DNA of 64,000 bases. It comes from Streptomyces coffeae. GTDB lineage: Bacteria > Actinomycetota > Actinomycetes > Streptomycetales > Streptomycetaceae. The stretch is from the NCBI RefSeq assembly GCF_016741875.1, contig NZ_JAERRF010000019.1, positions 1 through 64,000 on the forward strand. Direction: 5' to 3'. Of the stretch, positions 48,475 through 57,557 are shown one piece after another. The notes under the pieces are model-generated. The model worked only from the letters and a program-made list of their open reading frames with translations, searched no databases and was not told where the DNA came from. Position numbers and translations under genes: made by a program. Numbering within the stretch: the stretch's first letter is position 1; each line of letters begins with the position of its first letter.

Positions 48475-50682
48475 ATGAGCGCAGAGGCCACCGACCACGC
48501 CGCTCTCGGCCGCAGGCGCGGCCTCCCCCGCATCGACCTGCGCAATCTCCGCAGGTTCAGCCGGGCGGCCCTGCTGGGGCCGACGGCTCGCGGCCGTCTG
48601 CCGGACGCGATCGAGCATGTGGCCAAGGTCCATCGCGCCTATCACCCCGGCGCGGATCTGGACGTTCTGCGACAGGCGTATGTCCTCGCCGAGTCCTCCC
48701 ACCGCGGCCAGATGCGCAAAAGCGGTGAGCCGTACATCACACATCCGCTGGCCGTCACGCTGATCCTGGCCGAACTGGGCGCCGAGACCACGACCTTGAC
48801 GGCGTCTCTCCTCCACGACACGGTCGAGGACACCGAGGTGACCCTCGATCAGGTGGGTGAGCAGTTCGGCAAGGAGGTGCGCTATCTCGTCGACGGCGTC
48901 ACCAAGTTGGAGAAGGTCGACTACGGGGCGGCGGCCGAGCCCGAGACCTTCCGCAAGATGCTCGTCGCCACCGGCAACGACGTCCGGGTGATGTCCATCA
49001 AACTCGCCGACCGGCTGCACAACATGCGCACCCTCGGCGTGATGCGCCCCGAGAAACAGGCGCGCATCGCGAAGGTCACCCGCGATGTGCTGATCCCCCT
49101 CGCCGAACGGCTCGGCGTCCAGGCGCTCAAAACCGAGCTGGAGGACCTGGTTTTCGCCATCCTCCACCCCGAGGAGTACACCCGCACCCGCGAACTGCTC
49201 CAGGCCCACGCCAACAGCCCCGACCCACTGGCCCGCGCCGCCGAGGACGTACGGGGCGTGCTGCACGAGGCGGGCATCGCCGCCGAAGTCCTTGTCCGGC
49301 CACGGCACTTCGTCTCGGTCCACCGGGTCGGGCGCAAACGCGGCGAGCTGACCGGCGCCGACCTCGGGCGGCTGCTGGTACTCGTCGCCGAGGACGCGGA
49401 CTGCTACGCGGTCCTCGGCGAGCTGCACACCTGTTTCACCCCGGTCATCTCGGAGTTCAAGGACTTCATCGCGGTCCCCAAGTTCAACCTGTACCAGTCG
49501 CTGCACACGGCCGTGGCCGGGCGCGGCGGCGATGTGGCCGAAATCCTCATCCGCACCCACCAGATGCACCGGGTGGCGGAGGCCGGGGTGATCGCCCTCG
49601 GCAACCCCTATGCCCCCAGTGAGACCGCCGACGCACCCGAGGGCGAGCGGGCCGACCCCACCGAGGGCGAGCGGGCCGACCCCACCCGCCCCGGCTGGCT
49701 GTCCCGGCTGCTCGAATGGCAGAGCGCCACCCCCGATCCGGACATCTTCTGGACCTCGCTCCGCGACGACCTCGCCCAGGACCGGGAGATCACCGTCTTC
49801 CGGTCCGACGGAGGCACGCTCGGCCTGCCCGCCGGGGCCAGCTGTGTGGACGCGGCGTACGCCCAGTACGGCGAGGACGCCCACGCCTGTATCGGCGCCC
49901 GGGTCAACGGCCGGATCGCGACGCTCAGTACGGTGCTGCGCGACGGTGACACGCTCCAGCTGCTGATGGCCCCCGACGCCCAGGACGCGGCCTCCCACGG
50001 GCCGTCGCCGAAGTGGCTGGACCATGCCCGCACCCCGGCCGCGCGTATCGCCATCAACCGCTGGCTGGCCGCCCATCCGGCCCACCCCGAGCAGCAGCCC
50101 CAGCAGCCCCGGGACCGGGGCGGGGAAGCGCAGACCGAAGGCGACCAGGACACGGCGTCCCCGGCGGCCCGGGTGGTCGCCCCGGCGGGCGGCGCGGGAC
50201 GCGGCGAGGCGGGCATTGTCGTCGATCTGCCCGGCGCCACCGTGCGGCTCGCCCGCTGCTGCACCCCGGTGCCGCCGGACGCGGTTACCGGCTTCGCGGT
50301 GCGCGGCGGTGCCGTCACCGTCCACCGTGAGGGGTGCTCCGGTGCGGGGCGGATGATCGCGGCCGGGCGCAAGGCGGTCGGGGTGCACTGGGCGGACGAG
50401 GGCGACAGCGACAGGAGCGGCGACTACCGCGTCACCCTCTTCGCCGAGGCGTTCAGCCGGCCGCATCTGCTCGCCGATCTCACCGAGGCGATCGCCGCCG
50501 AGGGCACCGAGGTGGTCGCCGCCGCCGTCGAGCCTCCGCGCGAGCAGCGGGTCCGGCACACCTACACGCTCCAACTGCCCGACGCGGGCCGACTGCCGGC
50601 GCTGATGCGGGCGATGCGCAATGTCCCCGGGGTCTACGACGTGACGCGGGAGAGCAGGAGCATGGCGGACGCACGTTCGTGA
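48475..50682 (+). CDS. rshA: RshA: RelA/SpoT homologue
   Basis: This 735-residue protein has HD hydrolase, synthetase, TGS and ACT-type domains in RelA/SpoT order. The hydrolase centre is complete: RKSGEPYITHP, HDTVEDT (His114/Asp115), and KLADRLHNMRTL. The synthetase part is diverged: the RPKH motif reads RPRH and the AHWxYK-type ATP loop is missing, although the catalytic Glu in an EILIRT motif remains. It is the second Streptomyces long RSH besides RelA. ATG 48475 has GGAGGT 6 bp upstream. A 24-bp tandem duplication lies in the linker. Confidence 0.92.
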   Translation: MSAEATDHAALGRRRGLPRIDLRNLRRFSRAALLGPTARGRLPDAIEHVAKVHRAYHPGADLDVLRQAYVLAESSHRGQMRKSGEPYITHPLAVTLILAELGAETTTLTASLLHDTVEDTEVTLDQVGEQFGKEVRYLVDGVTKLEKVDYGAAAEPETFRKMLVATGNDVRVMSIKLADRLHNMRTLGVMRPEKQARIAKVTRDVLIPLAERLGVQALKTELEDLVFAILHPEEYTRTRELLQAHANSPDPLARAAEDVRGVLHEAGIAAEVLVRPRHFVSVHRVGRKRGELTGADLGRLLVLVAEDADCYAVLGELHTCFTPVISEFKDFIAVPKFNLYQSLHTAVAGRGGDVAEILIRTHQMHRVAEAGVIALGNPYAPSETADAPEGERADPTEGERADPTRPGWLSRLLEWQSATPDPDIFWTSLRDDLAQDREITVFRSDGGTLGLPAGASCVDAAYAQYGEDAHACIGARVNGRIATLSTVLRDGDTLQLLMAPDAQDAASHGPSPKWLDHARTPAARIAINRWLAAHPAHPEQQPQQPRDRGGEAQTEGDQDTASPAARVVAPAGGAGRGEAGIVVDLPGATVRLARCCTPVPPDAVTGFAVRGGAVTVHREGCSGAGRMIAAGRKAVGVHWADEGDSDRSGDYRVTLFAEAFSRPHLLADLTEAIAAEGTEVVAAAVEPPREQRVRHTYTLQLPDAGRLPALMRAMRNVPGVYDVTRESRSMADARS
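49639..49686 (+). repeat. rshA: Perfect 24-bp tandem duplication inside rshA
   Basis: Two identical units (49639-49662 and 49663-49686) encode EGERADPT twice, in the linker between the synthetase and TGS parts of RshA. The frame is kept. Confidence 0.95.
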
Positions 50683-50855
50683 AACCGTGCTCCTGAATCC
50701 GCGCTCCCACTGCTGAACCGTTCCGAGCCCGCGCCTTCGCCGCCCTGACCCCGTTTCGCGGGCCGGACCGGGCTCCGTGACTTTCCGCAACTCCTTCGGG
50801 TGGATCCGGGCCTGGCCGGACTGCGCCCGCACCGGGGCGCTGATAGCCGTAGGGC

Positions 50856-52520
50856 ATGAGCCATTCCCCGGGGCCTCGCCCCTGGCCCCCGCCGCGTACC
50901 GGGCGTCACAGGGCCGCCCTCGCGGCCGTCTCCATGGCGGCCGCCCTGACCGCGGTCGGCCCGTCCTCCGCCGCGGGCCGGATCTCGGCGTCGGCCCCGG
51001 GAACGTCCAAGGGGCCGCGGGCTCTGGGTATCGGCGACCCGCTGTACCCGAACCTGGGCAACCCCGGGTACGACGTCTCCGCGTACGACATCGCCTTCGA
51101 CTACCGGCGTGCCGACCGGCCACTGGGCACCGTTACCACGATCGCCGCCCGCGCCACCGCCCCGCTGCGCACCATCAATCTCGACTTCGCGGAGGGCAGC
51201 GTGCGCTCCGTACGAGTCAACGGCGCACCCGCGCGGTTCACCGCCGCCGACGAGGACCTGGTGATCACGCCGCCCTCGCGGATCACGACAGGCGACACCT
51301 TCGAGATCACCGTCCGGCACACCAGCGATCCGCGCGACGCGGCGAACGGCGGCTGGGTCCGCACTCGCGACGGGCTCGCCATGGCCAACCAGGCCGATGC
51401 CGCCCATCGGGTCTTCCCCTGCAATGACCATCCGTCCGACAAGGCCCGCTTCACCTTCCGGATCACCGCTCCCCGTGACCTCACAGTCGTGGCGGGCGGC
51501 CTGCCGCTGGAGCGGGTGCGCAAAGCGGCACGGACCACCTGGGCGTACCGCCTCGCTCACCCCATGGCCACCGAGCTGGCCCAGGTCTCCATCGGGCGTT
51601 CCGCCGTATCGCGCCGTACCGGGCCGCACGGGCTGCCGGTGCGTGATGTTGTGCCCGCCGCGGACCGGAAGCGGCTGGAGCCCTGGCTGTCGCGCACTCC
51701 CGGCCAGCTGGCCTGGATGGAGAAGAAGACCGGGCCGTATCCCTTCGAGACCTACGGTCTGCTGATCGCGGGCGCCAGTACCGGCTTCGAGCTGGAGACA
51801 CAGACGCTCTCCCTCTTCGAGCGCAGTCTGTTCACCGGCCAGGGCCTGCCCCGCTGGTATCTCGAGTCGATCATGGTGCATGAGCTGGCGCACCAGTGGT
51901 TCGGCGACAGCGTCGCCCCGCGTCGCTGGTCGGACCTGTGGCTCAACGAAGGTCATGCCACCTGGTACGAGGCGCTCTACGCGGACGAACGGGGCAAGGC
52001 GAGCCTGGAGCGGCGGATGCGCGAGGCGTACCGGCAGTCCGACGGCTGGCGCGCCGCCGGAGGGCCGCCCGCCGCGCCCAAGCCCGCCGAACCCGGCCAG
52101 CAGATCGGTATCTTCCGCCCGATCGTGTACGACGGCAGCGCCCTGGTCCTGTACGCGCTGCGGCAGCACATCGGGCGGGAGGCGTTCGAACGGCTGGAGC
52201 GGCAGTGGGTGCTCCGTCACCGCGATGGCGTCGCCTCCACCACGGACTTCGTCCGTCTCGCCTCGGAGGTGGCGGGCCGTGATCTTGCTGGGTTCCTGAA
52301 CCCGTGGCTGTACGGCGCGAAGACGCCGCCGATGCCCGGCCATCCCACCTGGAAGTCCGCGCCGAAGGAGGAGGCGGGGACGGACGCGAAGGCCGGGCGG
52401 AAGGTGCGGACGGAGCCGGGTACGCGGGCGGGCGCCGGAGGCGGAGCCCGCGCGGGGGCGAAGCCCGGTTGGTTGTCCACGGGGCGCCACCCCCCGCATC
52501 CGCCCGTGAAACCCGAGTGA
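50856..52520 (+). CDS. Secreted M1-family zinc metallopeptidase
   Basis: This 554-residue aminopeptidase-like enzyme has a signal peptide (basic start, hydrophobic segment about residues 20-34, Ala-x-Ala-type cleavage near 40). The zinc site is His342-Glu343-x2-His346 (HELAHQWFGD) with third ligand Glu365 18 residues later (WLNEG). The aminopeptidase GxMEN motif reads TGFELE (about 306-313), a departure from the classical GAMEN. The tail after residue 490 is Lys/Ala/Gly-rich and low complexity. It likely releases amino acids outside the cell. Confidence 0.9.
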   Translation: MSHSPGPRPWPPPRTGRHRAALAAVSMAAALTAVGPSSAAGRISASAPGTSKGPRALGIGDPLYPNLGNPGYDVSAYDIAFDYRRADRPLGTVTTIAARATAPLRTINLDFAEGSVRSVRVNGAPARFTAADEDLVITPPSRITTGDTFEITVRHTSDPRDAANGGWVRTRDGLAMANQADAAHRVFPCNDHPSDKARFTFRITAPRDLTVVAGGLPLERVRKAARTTWAYRLAHPMATELAQVSIGRSAVSRRTGPHGLPVRDVVPAADRKRLEPWLSRTPGQLAWMEKKTGPYPFETYGLLIAGASTGFELETQTLSLFERSLFTGQGLPRWYLESIMVHELAHQWFGDSVAPRRWSDLWLNEGHATWYEALYADERGKASLERRMREAYRQSDGWRAAGGPPAAPKPAEPGQQIGIFRPIVYDGSALVLYALRQHIGREAFERLERQWVLRHRDGVASTTDFVRLASEVAGRDLAGFLNPWLYGAKTPPMPGHPTWKSAPKEEAGTDAKAGRKVRTEPGTRAGAGGGARAGAKPGWLSTGRHPPHPPVKPE

Positions 52521-52635
52521 CGGCCCGGGCGCCGCGTGGGACCATCGAGGGGTCGGCGTCGCGGTCGGCCGCGGGAATCCCGCGGGCCCGTCACGCGTTG
52601 TCGGTAGAGACATGTCCCACGACGTAAGGATTCCT

Positions 52636-54132
52636 TTGACCCACTCCTCTTCCCTTCCGCAGGACCGGCAGCGCCCCGCCGAGAGCCTTCGGGCCGACGC
52701 CCTGATGGAAGAGGACGTCGCCTGGAGTCACGCGATCGACGAGGAGCGTGACGGCGACCAGTACGACCGCTCCGACCGTGCCGCGCTGCGGCGCGTGGTG
52801 GGACTCTCCACCGAGCTCGAGGACGTCACCGAGGTCGAGTACCGGCAGCTGCGCCTGGAGCGCGTGGTGCTGGTCGGCGTCTGGACGTCCGGCACGATCC
52901 AGGACGCCGAGAACTCCCTGGCCGAGCTGGCCGCCCTCGCGGAGACCGCGGGCGCCCTGGTGCTCGACGGGGTCACCCAGCGCCGTAACAAGCCGGATCC
53001 GGCCACCTACATCGGCTCCGGCAAGGCTGAGGAGCTGCGTGACATCGTGATCGAGTCGGGCGCGGACACCGTCGTCTGCGACGGTGAGCTGAGCCCCGGC
53101 CAGCTGATCCACCTCGAGGACGTCGTCAAGGTCAAGGTGGTCGACCGCACCGCCCTGATCCTCGACATCTTCGCCCAGCACGCCAAGTCCCGGGAGGGCA
53201 AGGCGCAGGTCTCGCTCGCGCAGATGCAGTACATGCTGCCGCGGCTGCGCGGCTGGGGTCAGTCGCTGTCCCGGCAAATGGGTGGTGGTGGCTCCGGCTC
53301 CTCGGGCGGCGGTATGGCCACCCGTGGTCCCGGTGAGACCAAGATCGAGACGGACCGCCGCCGCATCCGCGAGAAGATGGCGAAGATGCGCCGCGAGATC
53401 GCCGAGATGAAGACCGGCCGCGACATCAAGCGGCAGGAGCGCCGGCGGAACAAGGTCCCCTCGGTCGCCATCGCCGGATACACCAACGCGGGCAAGTCCT
53501 CGCTGCTCAACCGGCTCACCGGTGCGGGCGTCCTGGTGGAGAACGCGCTGTTCGCCACCCTGGACCCGACCGTGCGGCGGGCCGAGACTCCCAGCGGGCG
53601 GTTCTACACCCTGGCGGACACCGTCGGGTTTGTGCGCCATCTGCCGCACCACCTCGTGGAGGCGTTCCGCTCCACCATGGAGGAGGTCGGCGACGCCGAT
53701 CTGATCCTGCATGTGGTGGACGGCTCGCATCCGGCACCGGAGGAGCAGCTGGCCGCCGTGCGCGAGGTGATCCGCGATGTGGGCGCCGTCGAGGTGCCCG
53801 AGATCGTGGTGATCAACAAGGCGGATATGGCCGACCCGCTGGTCCTCCAGCGGCTGCTGCGCCTGGAGCGGCGCGCGATGGCGGTGTCGGCCCGTACCGG
53901 GCGTGGCATCGACGAGCTGCTCGCCGTGATCGACGAGGAGCTGCCGCGGCCGCAGGTCGAGATCGAGGCCCTGGTGCCCTACACCGAGGGCAAGCTGGTC
54001 TCGCGTACCCACGCCGACGGTGAAGTGATCTCCGAGGAGCACACCCCGGAGGGCACGCTGCTCAAGGCGCGAGTACACCAAGAGCTGGCGGCCGAGCTGA
54101 AGCGGTACGCACCGGCGGCGGCATCGCGGTAG
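52636..54132 (+). CDS. hflX: HflX: ribosome-associated GTPase
   Basis: This 498-residue GTPase rescues or splits stalled ribosomes. The N-terminal HflX domain (about 55-200; RRNKPDPATYIGSGKAEELR, split) is followed by a Gly/Ser-rich loop. The G-domain has G1 GYTNAGKSS at about residue 281, G3 DTVGF, G4 NKAD and a SART G5. TTG 52636 is chosen because AAGGA lies 5 bp upstream. The ATG at 52612 would include the RBS within the gene. A strong terminator follows. Confidence 0.95.
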   Translation: MTHSSSLPQDRQRPAESLRADALMEEDVAWSHAIDEERDGDQYDRSDRAALRRVVGLSTELEDVTEVEYRQLRLERVVLVGVWTSGTIQDAENSLAELAALAETAGALVLDGVTQRRNKPDPATYIGSGKAEELRDIVIESGADTVVCDGELSPGQLIHLEDVVKVKVVDRTALILDIFAQHAKSREGKAQVSLAQMQYMLPRLRGWGQSLSRQMGGGGSGSSGGGMATRGPGETKIETDRRRIREKMAKMRREIAEMKTGRDIKRQERRRNKVPSVAIAGYTNAGKSSLLNRLTGAGVLVENALFATLDPTVRRAETPSGRFYTLADTVGFVRHLPHHLVEAFRSTMEEVGDADLILHVVDGSHPAPEEQLAAVREVIRDVGAVEVPEIVVINKADMADPLVLQRLLRLERRAMAVSARTGRGIDELLAVIDEELPRPQVEIEALVPYTEGKLVSRTHADGEVISEEHTPEGTLLKARVHQELAAELKRYAPAAASR

Positions 54133-54186
54133 CCTTCGGCCTCCCGCTGCGCGGCCCGTGCCGATGACGGCGCGGCATCTGCTACG

Positions 54187-54227
54187 ACGAGGGCCCGCCC
54201 CCGGATCTCCCGGGGGCGGGCCCTCGT
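54187..54227. terminator. Terminator downstream of hflX
   Basis: A perfect 18-bp stem (arms 54187-54204 and 54210-54227) with a 5-nt loop lies 55 bp after hflX. It can serve both hflX and the convergent protease gene. Confidence 0.9.
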
Positions 54228-54326
54228 CTGTGTGGATGCTCCGGCGCACCGATGTGCGGCTGCGGCAATCTGTGCGGGTGCGCGGCGGGACGGGCCCACC
54301 GCGCACCTACTGGCTCATCTGACAGC

Positions 54327-55502
54327 TCACTGGTTGGCGAACTTCTTGCTCACCGCGTTGTAGACGCCCTTGGCCTCGGGGCCGAGGTGCGGACCGGCCA
54401 GCCAGGTCGCGTTGGACGGGCCTATGGAGGTGTTGGACACCAGCGCGGGCTTGCCGTCGGAGCCCTTGGCGACCCAGCCGCCGCCGGACGAACCGGCGGT
54501 CATGGTGCAGCCGATGCGGTACATGGTCGGCTGCTTGGCGTCCAGCGACAGCCGTCCCGGCTTGTCCGCGCACTGGTTCATCTTCTGGCCGTCGAACGGC
54601 GGGGCGGCCGGGTAACCGGTGGCCGTGATGTCGTTGATGGACTTCACCGCCGGGGCGTTGAAGTCGACCGGCAGCGCGCCCCCGACCGTCTCCTCCAGCG
54701 ACTTGCCACCGCTGTTCTCCGGCTTCACATGGATCACGGCGAAGTCGTAAGGAGCGCCCTTGCCGCCGACCGCCGCCCCGTTGTCGATCCACTGCGAGGA
54801 CGTCTGCGCCCAGTCGGCCCACCAGACGCCCTTGGGCGCGAGCTCCTCCTTGGTGGCGTTCTTCAGGTCGGCCGCCGACTTACCGGCGTCGTTGTAGGAG
54901 GGGACGAACATCAGGTTCTTGTACCAGCCGCCGCCCTTGCCCGCGTGGACGCAGTGGCCCGCGGTCCACACCATGTTGGACTTCCCGGGGTGCGCGGGGT
55001 CCTTGACCACCGTCGCGGAGCAGACCATCGATCCTTCGGGGCTGTCGAAGAAGACCTTGCCCGCGTAGGGGACCTTGGCGCTGTACGGGCGGGCGACCTC
55101 CTTGGCCGTGACCGGCTTCGGATCGGGGTCGGTCACACCCTGGTCGTCCGCGATGTCGCCGTCGTCGACCGGCTTGTCGGGCTCCTGCGCGTCCCGCATC
55201 CGATCCGGCTTCCACAGACCCTTGATGATCGGGTTGATGAAGTCACCGGCCTCGCGCAGCCAGTCGTCCTTGTTCCACTTGTTCCAGGCGCCGTTCTTCC
55301 ACTCGTCGAGATCGACGCCGAGGTTCTTCAGCCTGTCGTTGAGGTCGTCGGGCAGCTTGATGTCACCCGTGCCCTGCTGGCCCGATGACGCGGGCGCCTT
55401 GGACTCGGTCGTGTCGTCCGACGAGCCGCACGCGGTGGCGGTGAGCGCCAGCACGGCGGTGACGGCGGCCACGGCCAGCGCGGGTCGGCGTGTGGATGGC
55501 AT
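54327..55502 (-). CDS. Trypsin-like serine protease lipoprotein
   Basis: This 391-residue secreted protein has a signal peptide and lipobox ending L-T-A-T-A-C (lipidated Cys about 26). A chymotrypsin-fold domain carries the triad: His in VWTAGHCVH, Asp in YDFAVIH, and Ser in TAGSSGGGW. It lacks a recognisable pro-domain for substrate choice. ATG 55502 has GGGGGAG 8 bp upstream. The longer frame to 55562 adds an unsupported 20 residues. Its role is probably cell-surface proteolysis. Confidence 0.88.
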   Translation of the reverse strand: MPSTRRPALAVAAVTAVLALTATACGSSDDTTESKAPASSGQQGTGDIKLPDDLNDRLKNLGVDLDEWKNGAWNKWNKDDWLREAGDFINPIIKGLWKPDRMRDAQEPDKPVDDGDIADDQGVTDPDPKPVTAKEVARPYSAKVPYAGKVFFDSPEGSMVCSATVVKDPAHPGKSNMVWTAGHCVHAGKGGGWYKNLMFVPSYNDAGKSAADLKNATKEELAPKGVWWADWAQTSSQWIDNGAAVGGKGAPYDFAVIHVKPENSGGKSLEETVGGALPVDFNAPAVKSINDITATGYPAAPPFDGQKMNQCADKPGRLSLDAKQPTMYRIGCTMTAGSSGGGWVAKGSDGKPALVSNTSIGPSNATWLAGPHLGPEAKGVYNAVSKKFANQ

Positions 55503-55741
55503 CGGCGGAACTCCCCCTGGTGTTCTGAGCTGCTCAGCGTCCTGTGTGGATTTGTCATGCACCGCCCCGGGCGACGGGACGGTACCCCACTATGCCCGTG
55601 CCGCCTACGACGGCTGAAGGCGGGTCCCTGGTTCCCGGCACGGCAAGGATCTTCGGTCAGCCCGTGATCCCGCGGCTGACCCGTCGTTGGTACGTACGGG
55701 GGACTGTCGGAGGGCGTTCAGCAGCAGGAGGACCGTGAGCG

Positions 55742-57397
55742 ATGGCCGTGACCCAGCTCCCGCCGATGCCCCTGCCCGGTGCGCCCGACGGTGGCGGGAG
55801 CGGTGCCCAGGGCATTCTGCGGCGCCAGGCGCTGCGTGAGTCCGCCGCCCGCACCTCTGCGCGGGCCCTGCCCATCGTGCCGGTGCGCGCGCGAGGGCTG
55901 ACGATCGAGGGAGTCGACGGCCGCCGCTATCTCGACTGCCGCTCCGGGGCCGGGACGCTGGCATTGGGGCACAACCACCCGGTGGTGCTGGAGGCCATCC
56001 GTGGTGTCCTGGACTCGGGAGCACCGCTCCAGGTCCTGGATCTGGCCACACCGGTCAAAGACGCCTTCACCGAGGAGCTGTTCACCACGCTGCCGCCCGA
56101 ACTCGCCCGCCGCGCACGGGTGCAGTTCTGCGGACCGGCGGGCACGGACGCCGTCGAGGCCGCACTCAAGCTGGTGCGGATGGCCACCGGGCGGGACGGA
56201 CTGCTGGCTTTCTCCGGGGCCTACCACGGGATGACGGCCGGGGCGCTGGCCGCGTCCGGCGGTGCTGCCTCGAGGACCACGACCCGGCTGCCCTTCCCCT
56301 ACGACTACCGCTGCCCTTTCGGCGTGGGCGGGGAGCGCGGCGCGGAACTCTCGGCGCGCTGGACGGAGAGCCTCCTCGACGACCCCAAGGGCGGGGTGGG
56401 CACCCCCGCCGGGATGATCCTGGAACCGGTCCAGGGCGAGGGAGGCGTGATCCCCGCTCCCGACGCCTGGCTGCGGCGGATGCGGGAGATCACCGAGGCC
56501 CGCTCCATCCCGCTCATCGTGGACGAGGTCCAGACCGGCGTCGGGCGTACCGGCGCCTTCTGGGCGGTGCAGCACAGCGGTGTGGTGCCGGATGTGATGG
56601 TGCTGTCGAAGGCCATCGGCGGCAGTATGCCGCTGGCCGTCGTCGTCTACCACGAGGAGCTGGACGCCTGGCGTCCTGGCGCCCACGCGGGCACCTTCCG
56701 GGGCAACCAACTGGCCATGGCCGCGGGCGCGGTGACCCTCGCGTACGTACGGGAGAACCACCTCGCGGAGCGCGCCGCCGCCCTCGGCGAGCGCATGCTG
56801 CACCGCCTGCGCCAACTCGCCGATCGTCACCCCCACATCGGAGACGTACGCGGCCGCGGCCTCATGATCGGCCTCGAACTGGTCAACCCCGAAGCCGAGC
56901 GGATGGGGGCTGAGCAGATCGGGCCCGGCCTGACGGTCGCCGGTCCGACTGGGGCTCAGCTGACGGGGGTTGCGTTGGCACGCGCTGGGCTGACGGGTTC
57001 TGTCGCCCCGGACGCCGGGCAGCCGTGGGCCGTCGGCCCGGGCGCGGAGGGCCGTGCCAAGCGTCCGGATGCCGTGGGTCCGGATGCCATGGCTCCGGGA
57101 ACGGAGGGCCGTGGCGCTGGATCTCCGAGGTGCGGTGCCCCGGGGGCTCGGCCCGCCGCGCCGATGCTCGCGGCAGCAGTCCAGCAGGAATGTCTGCGCC
57201 GTGGCCTGATCGTCGAACTGGGCGGCCGCCACGCCGCGGTCATTCGCCTCCTTCCGCCGCTGACCATTACCGACGAACAGGCCGAAGCGGTGCTGGACCG
57301 CCTCGCCGACGCCCTCGATGCCGCGATCCGCGCCGCCGGAGTCCCTGGTCCCGAACAGCCGCCGCCCGCACCGCCGTTAGCCGGAGACCACCGGTGA
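55742..57397 (+). CDS. Class III PLP aminotransferase of siderophore locus (diaminobutyrate/diamine-type)
   Basis: This 551-residue fold-type I, class III transaminase is similar to diaminobutyrate-2-oxoglutarate aminotransferases. It has GPAGTDAVEAALKL, PLP-binding VDEVQTGVGRTG, Lys290 in VLSKAIGG and GTFRGNQLAM. A Gly/Ala/Pro-rich insertion of about 90 residues (about 382-473) interrupts the C-terminal domain. With the synthetase and acyltransferase downstream, it likely supplies a diamine for a hydroxamate-type siderophore. ATG 55742 follows AGGAGG at 10 bp. No iron box is visible upstream. Confidence 0.85.
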   Translation: MAVTQLPPMPLPGAPDGGGSGAQGILRRQALRESAARTSARALPIVPVRARGLTIEGVDGRRYLDCRSGAGTLALGHNHPVVLEAIRGVLDSGAPLQVLDLATPVKDAFTEELFTTLPPELARRARVQFCGPAGTDAVEAALKLVRMATGRDGLLAFSGAYHGMTAGALAASGGAASRTTTRLPFPYDYRCPFGVGGERGAELSARWTESLLDDPKGGVGTPAGMILEPVQGEGGVIPAPDAWLRRMREITEARSIPLIVDEVQTGVGRTGAFWAVQHSGVVPDVMVLSKAIGGSMPLAVVVYHEELDAWRPGAHAGTFRGNQLAMAAGAVTLAYVRENHLAERAAALGERMLHRLRQLADRHPHIGDVRGRGLMIGLELVNPEAERMGAEQIGPGLTVAGPTGAQLTGVALARAGLTGSVAPDAGQPWAVGPGAEGRAKRPDAVGPDAMAPGTEGRGAGSPRCGAPGARPAAPMLAAAVQQECLRRGLIVELGGRHAAVIRLLPPLTITDEQAEAVLDRLADALDAAIRAAGVPGPEQPPPAPPLAGDHR

Positions 57398-57557
57398 CGC
57401 GTCCCGCACCGGCATCACCGCACCCCCACCGCACCAGCGAAGGAGGCAGGCACCGGGCCCACGGACCGACCGACGTGACGCCCGCGCCGAACCCACCATG
57501 CCGCACTCCCCCGGGCGAGCTCCCCTTTCTCCTCAGCCGGAACCAGAGGCCGGTGCC

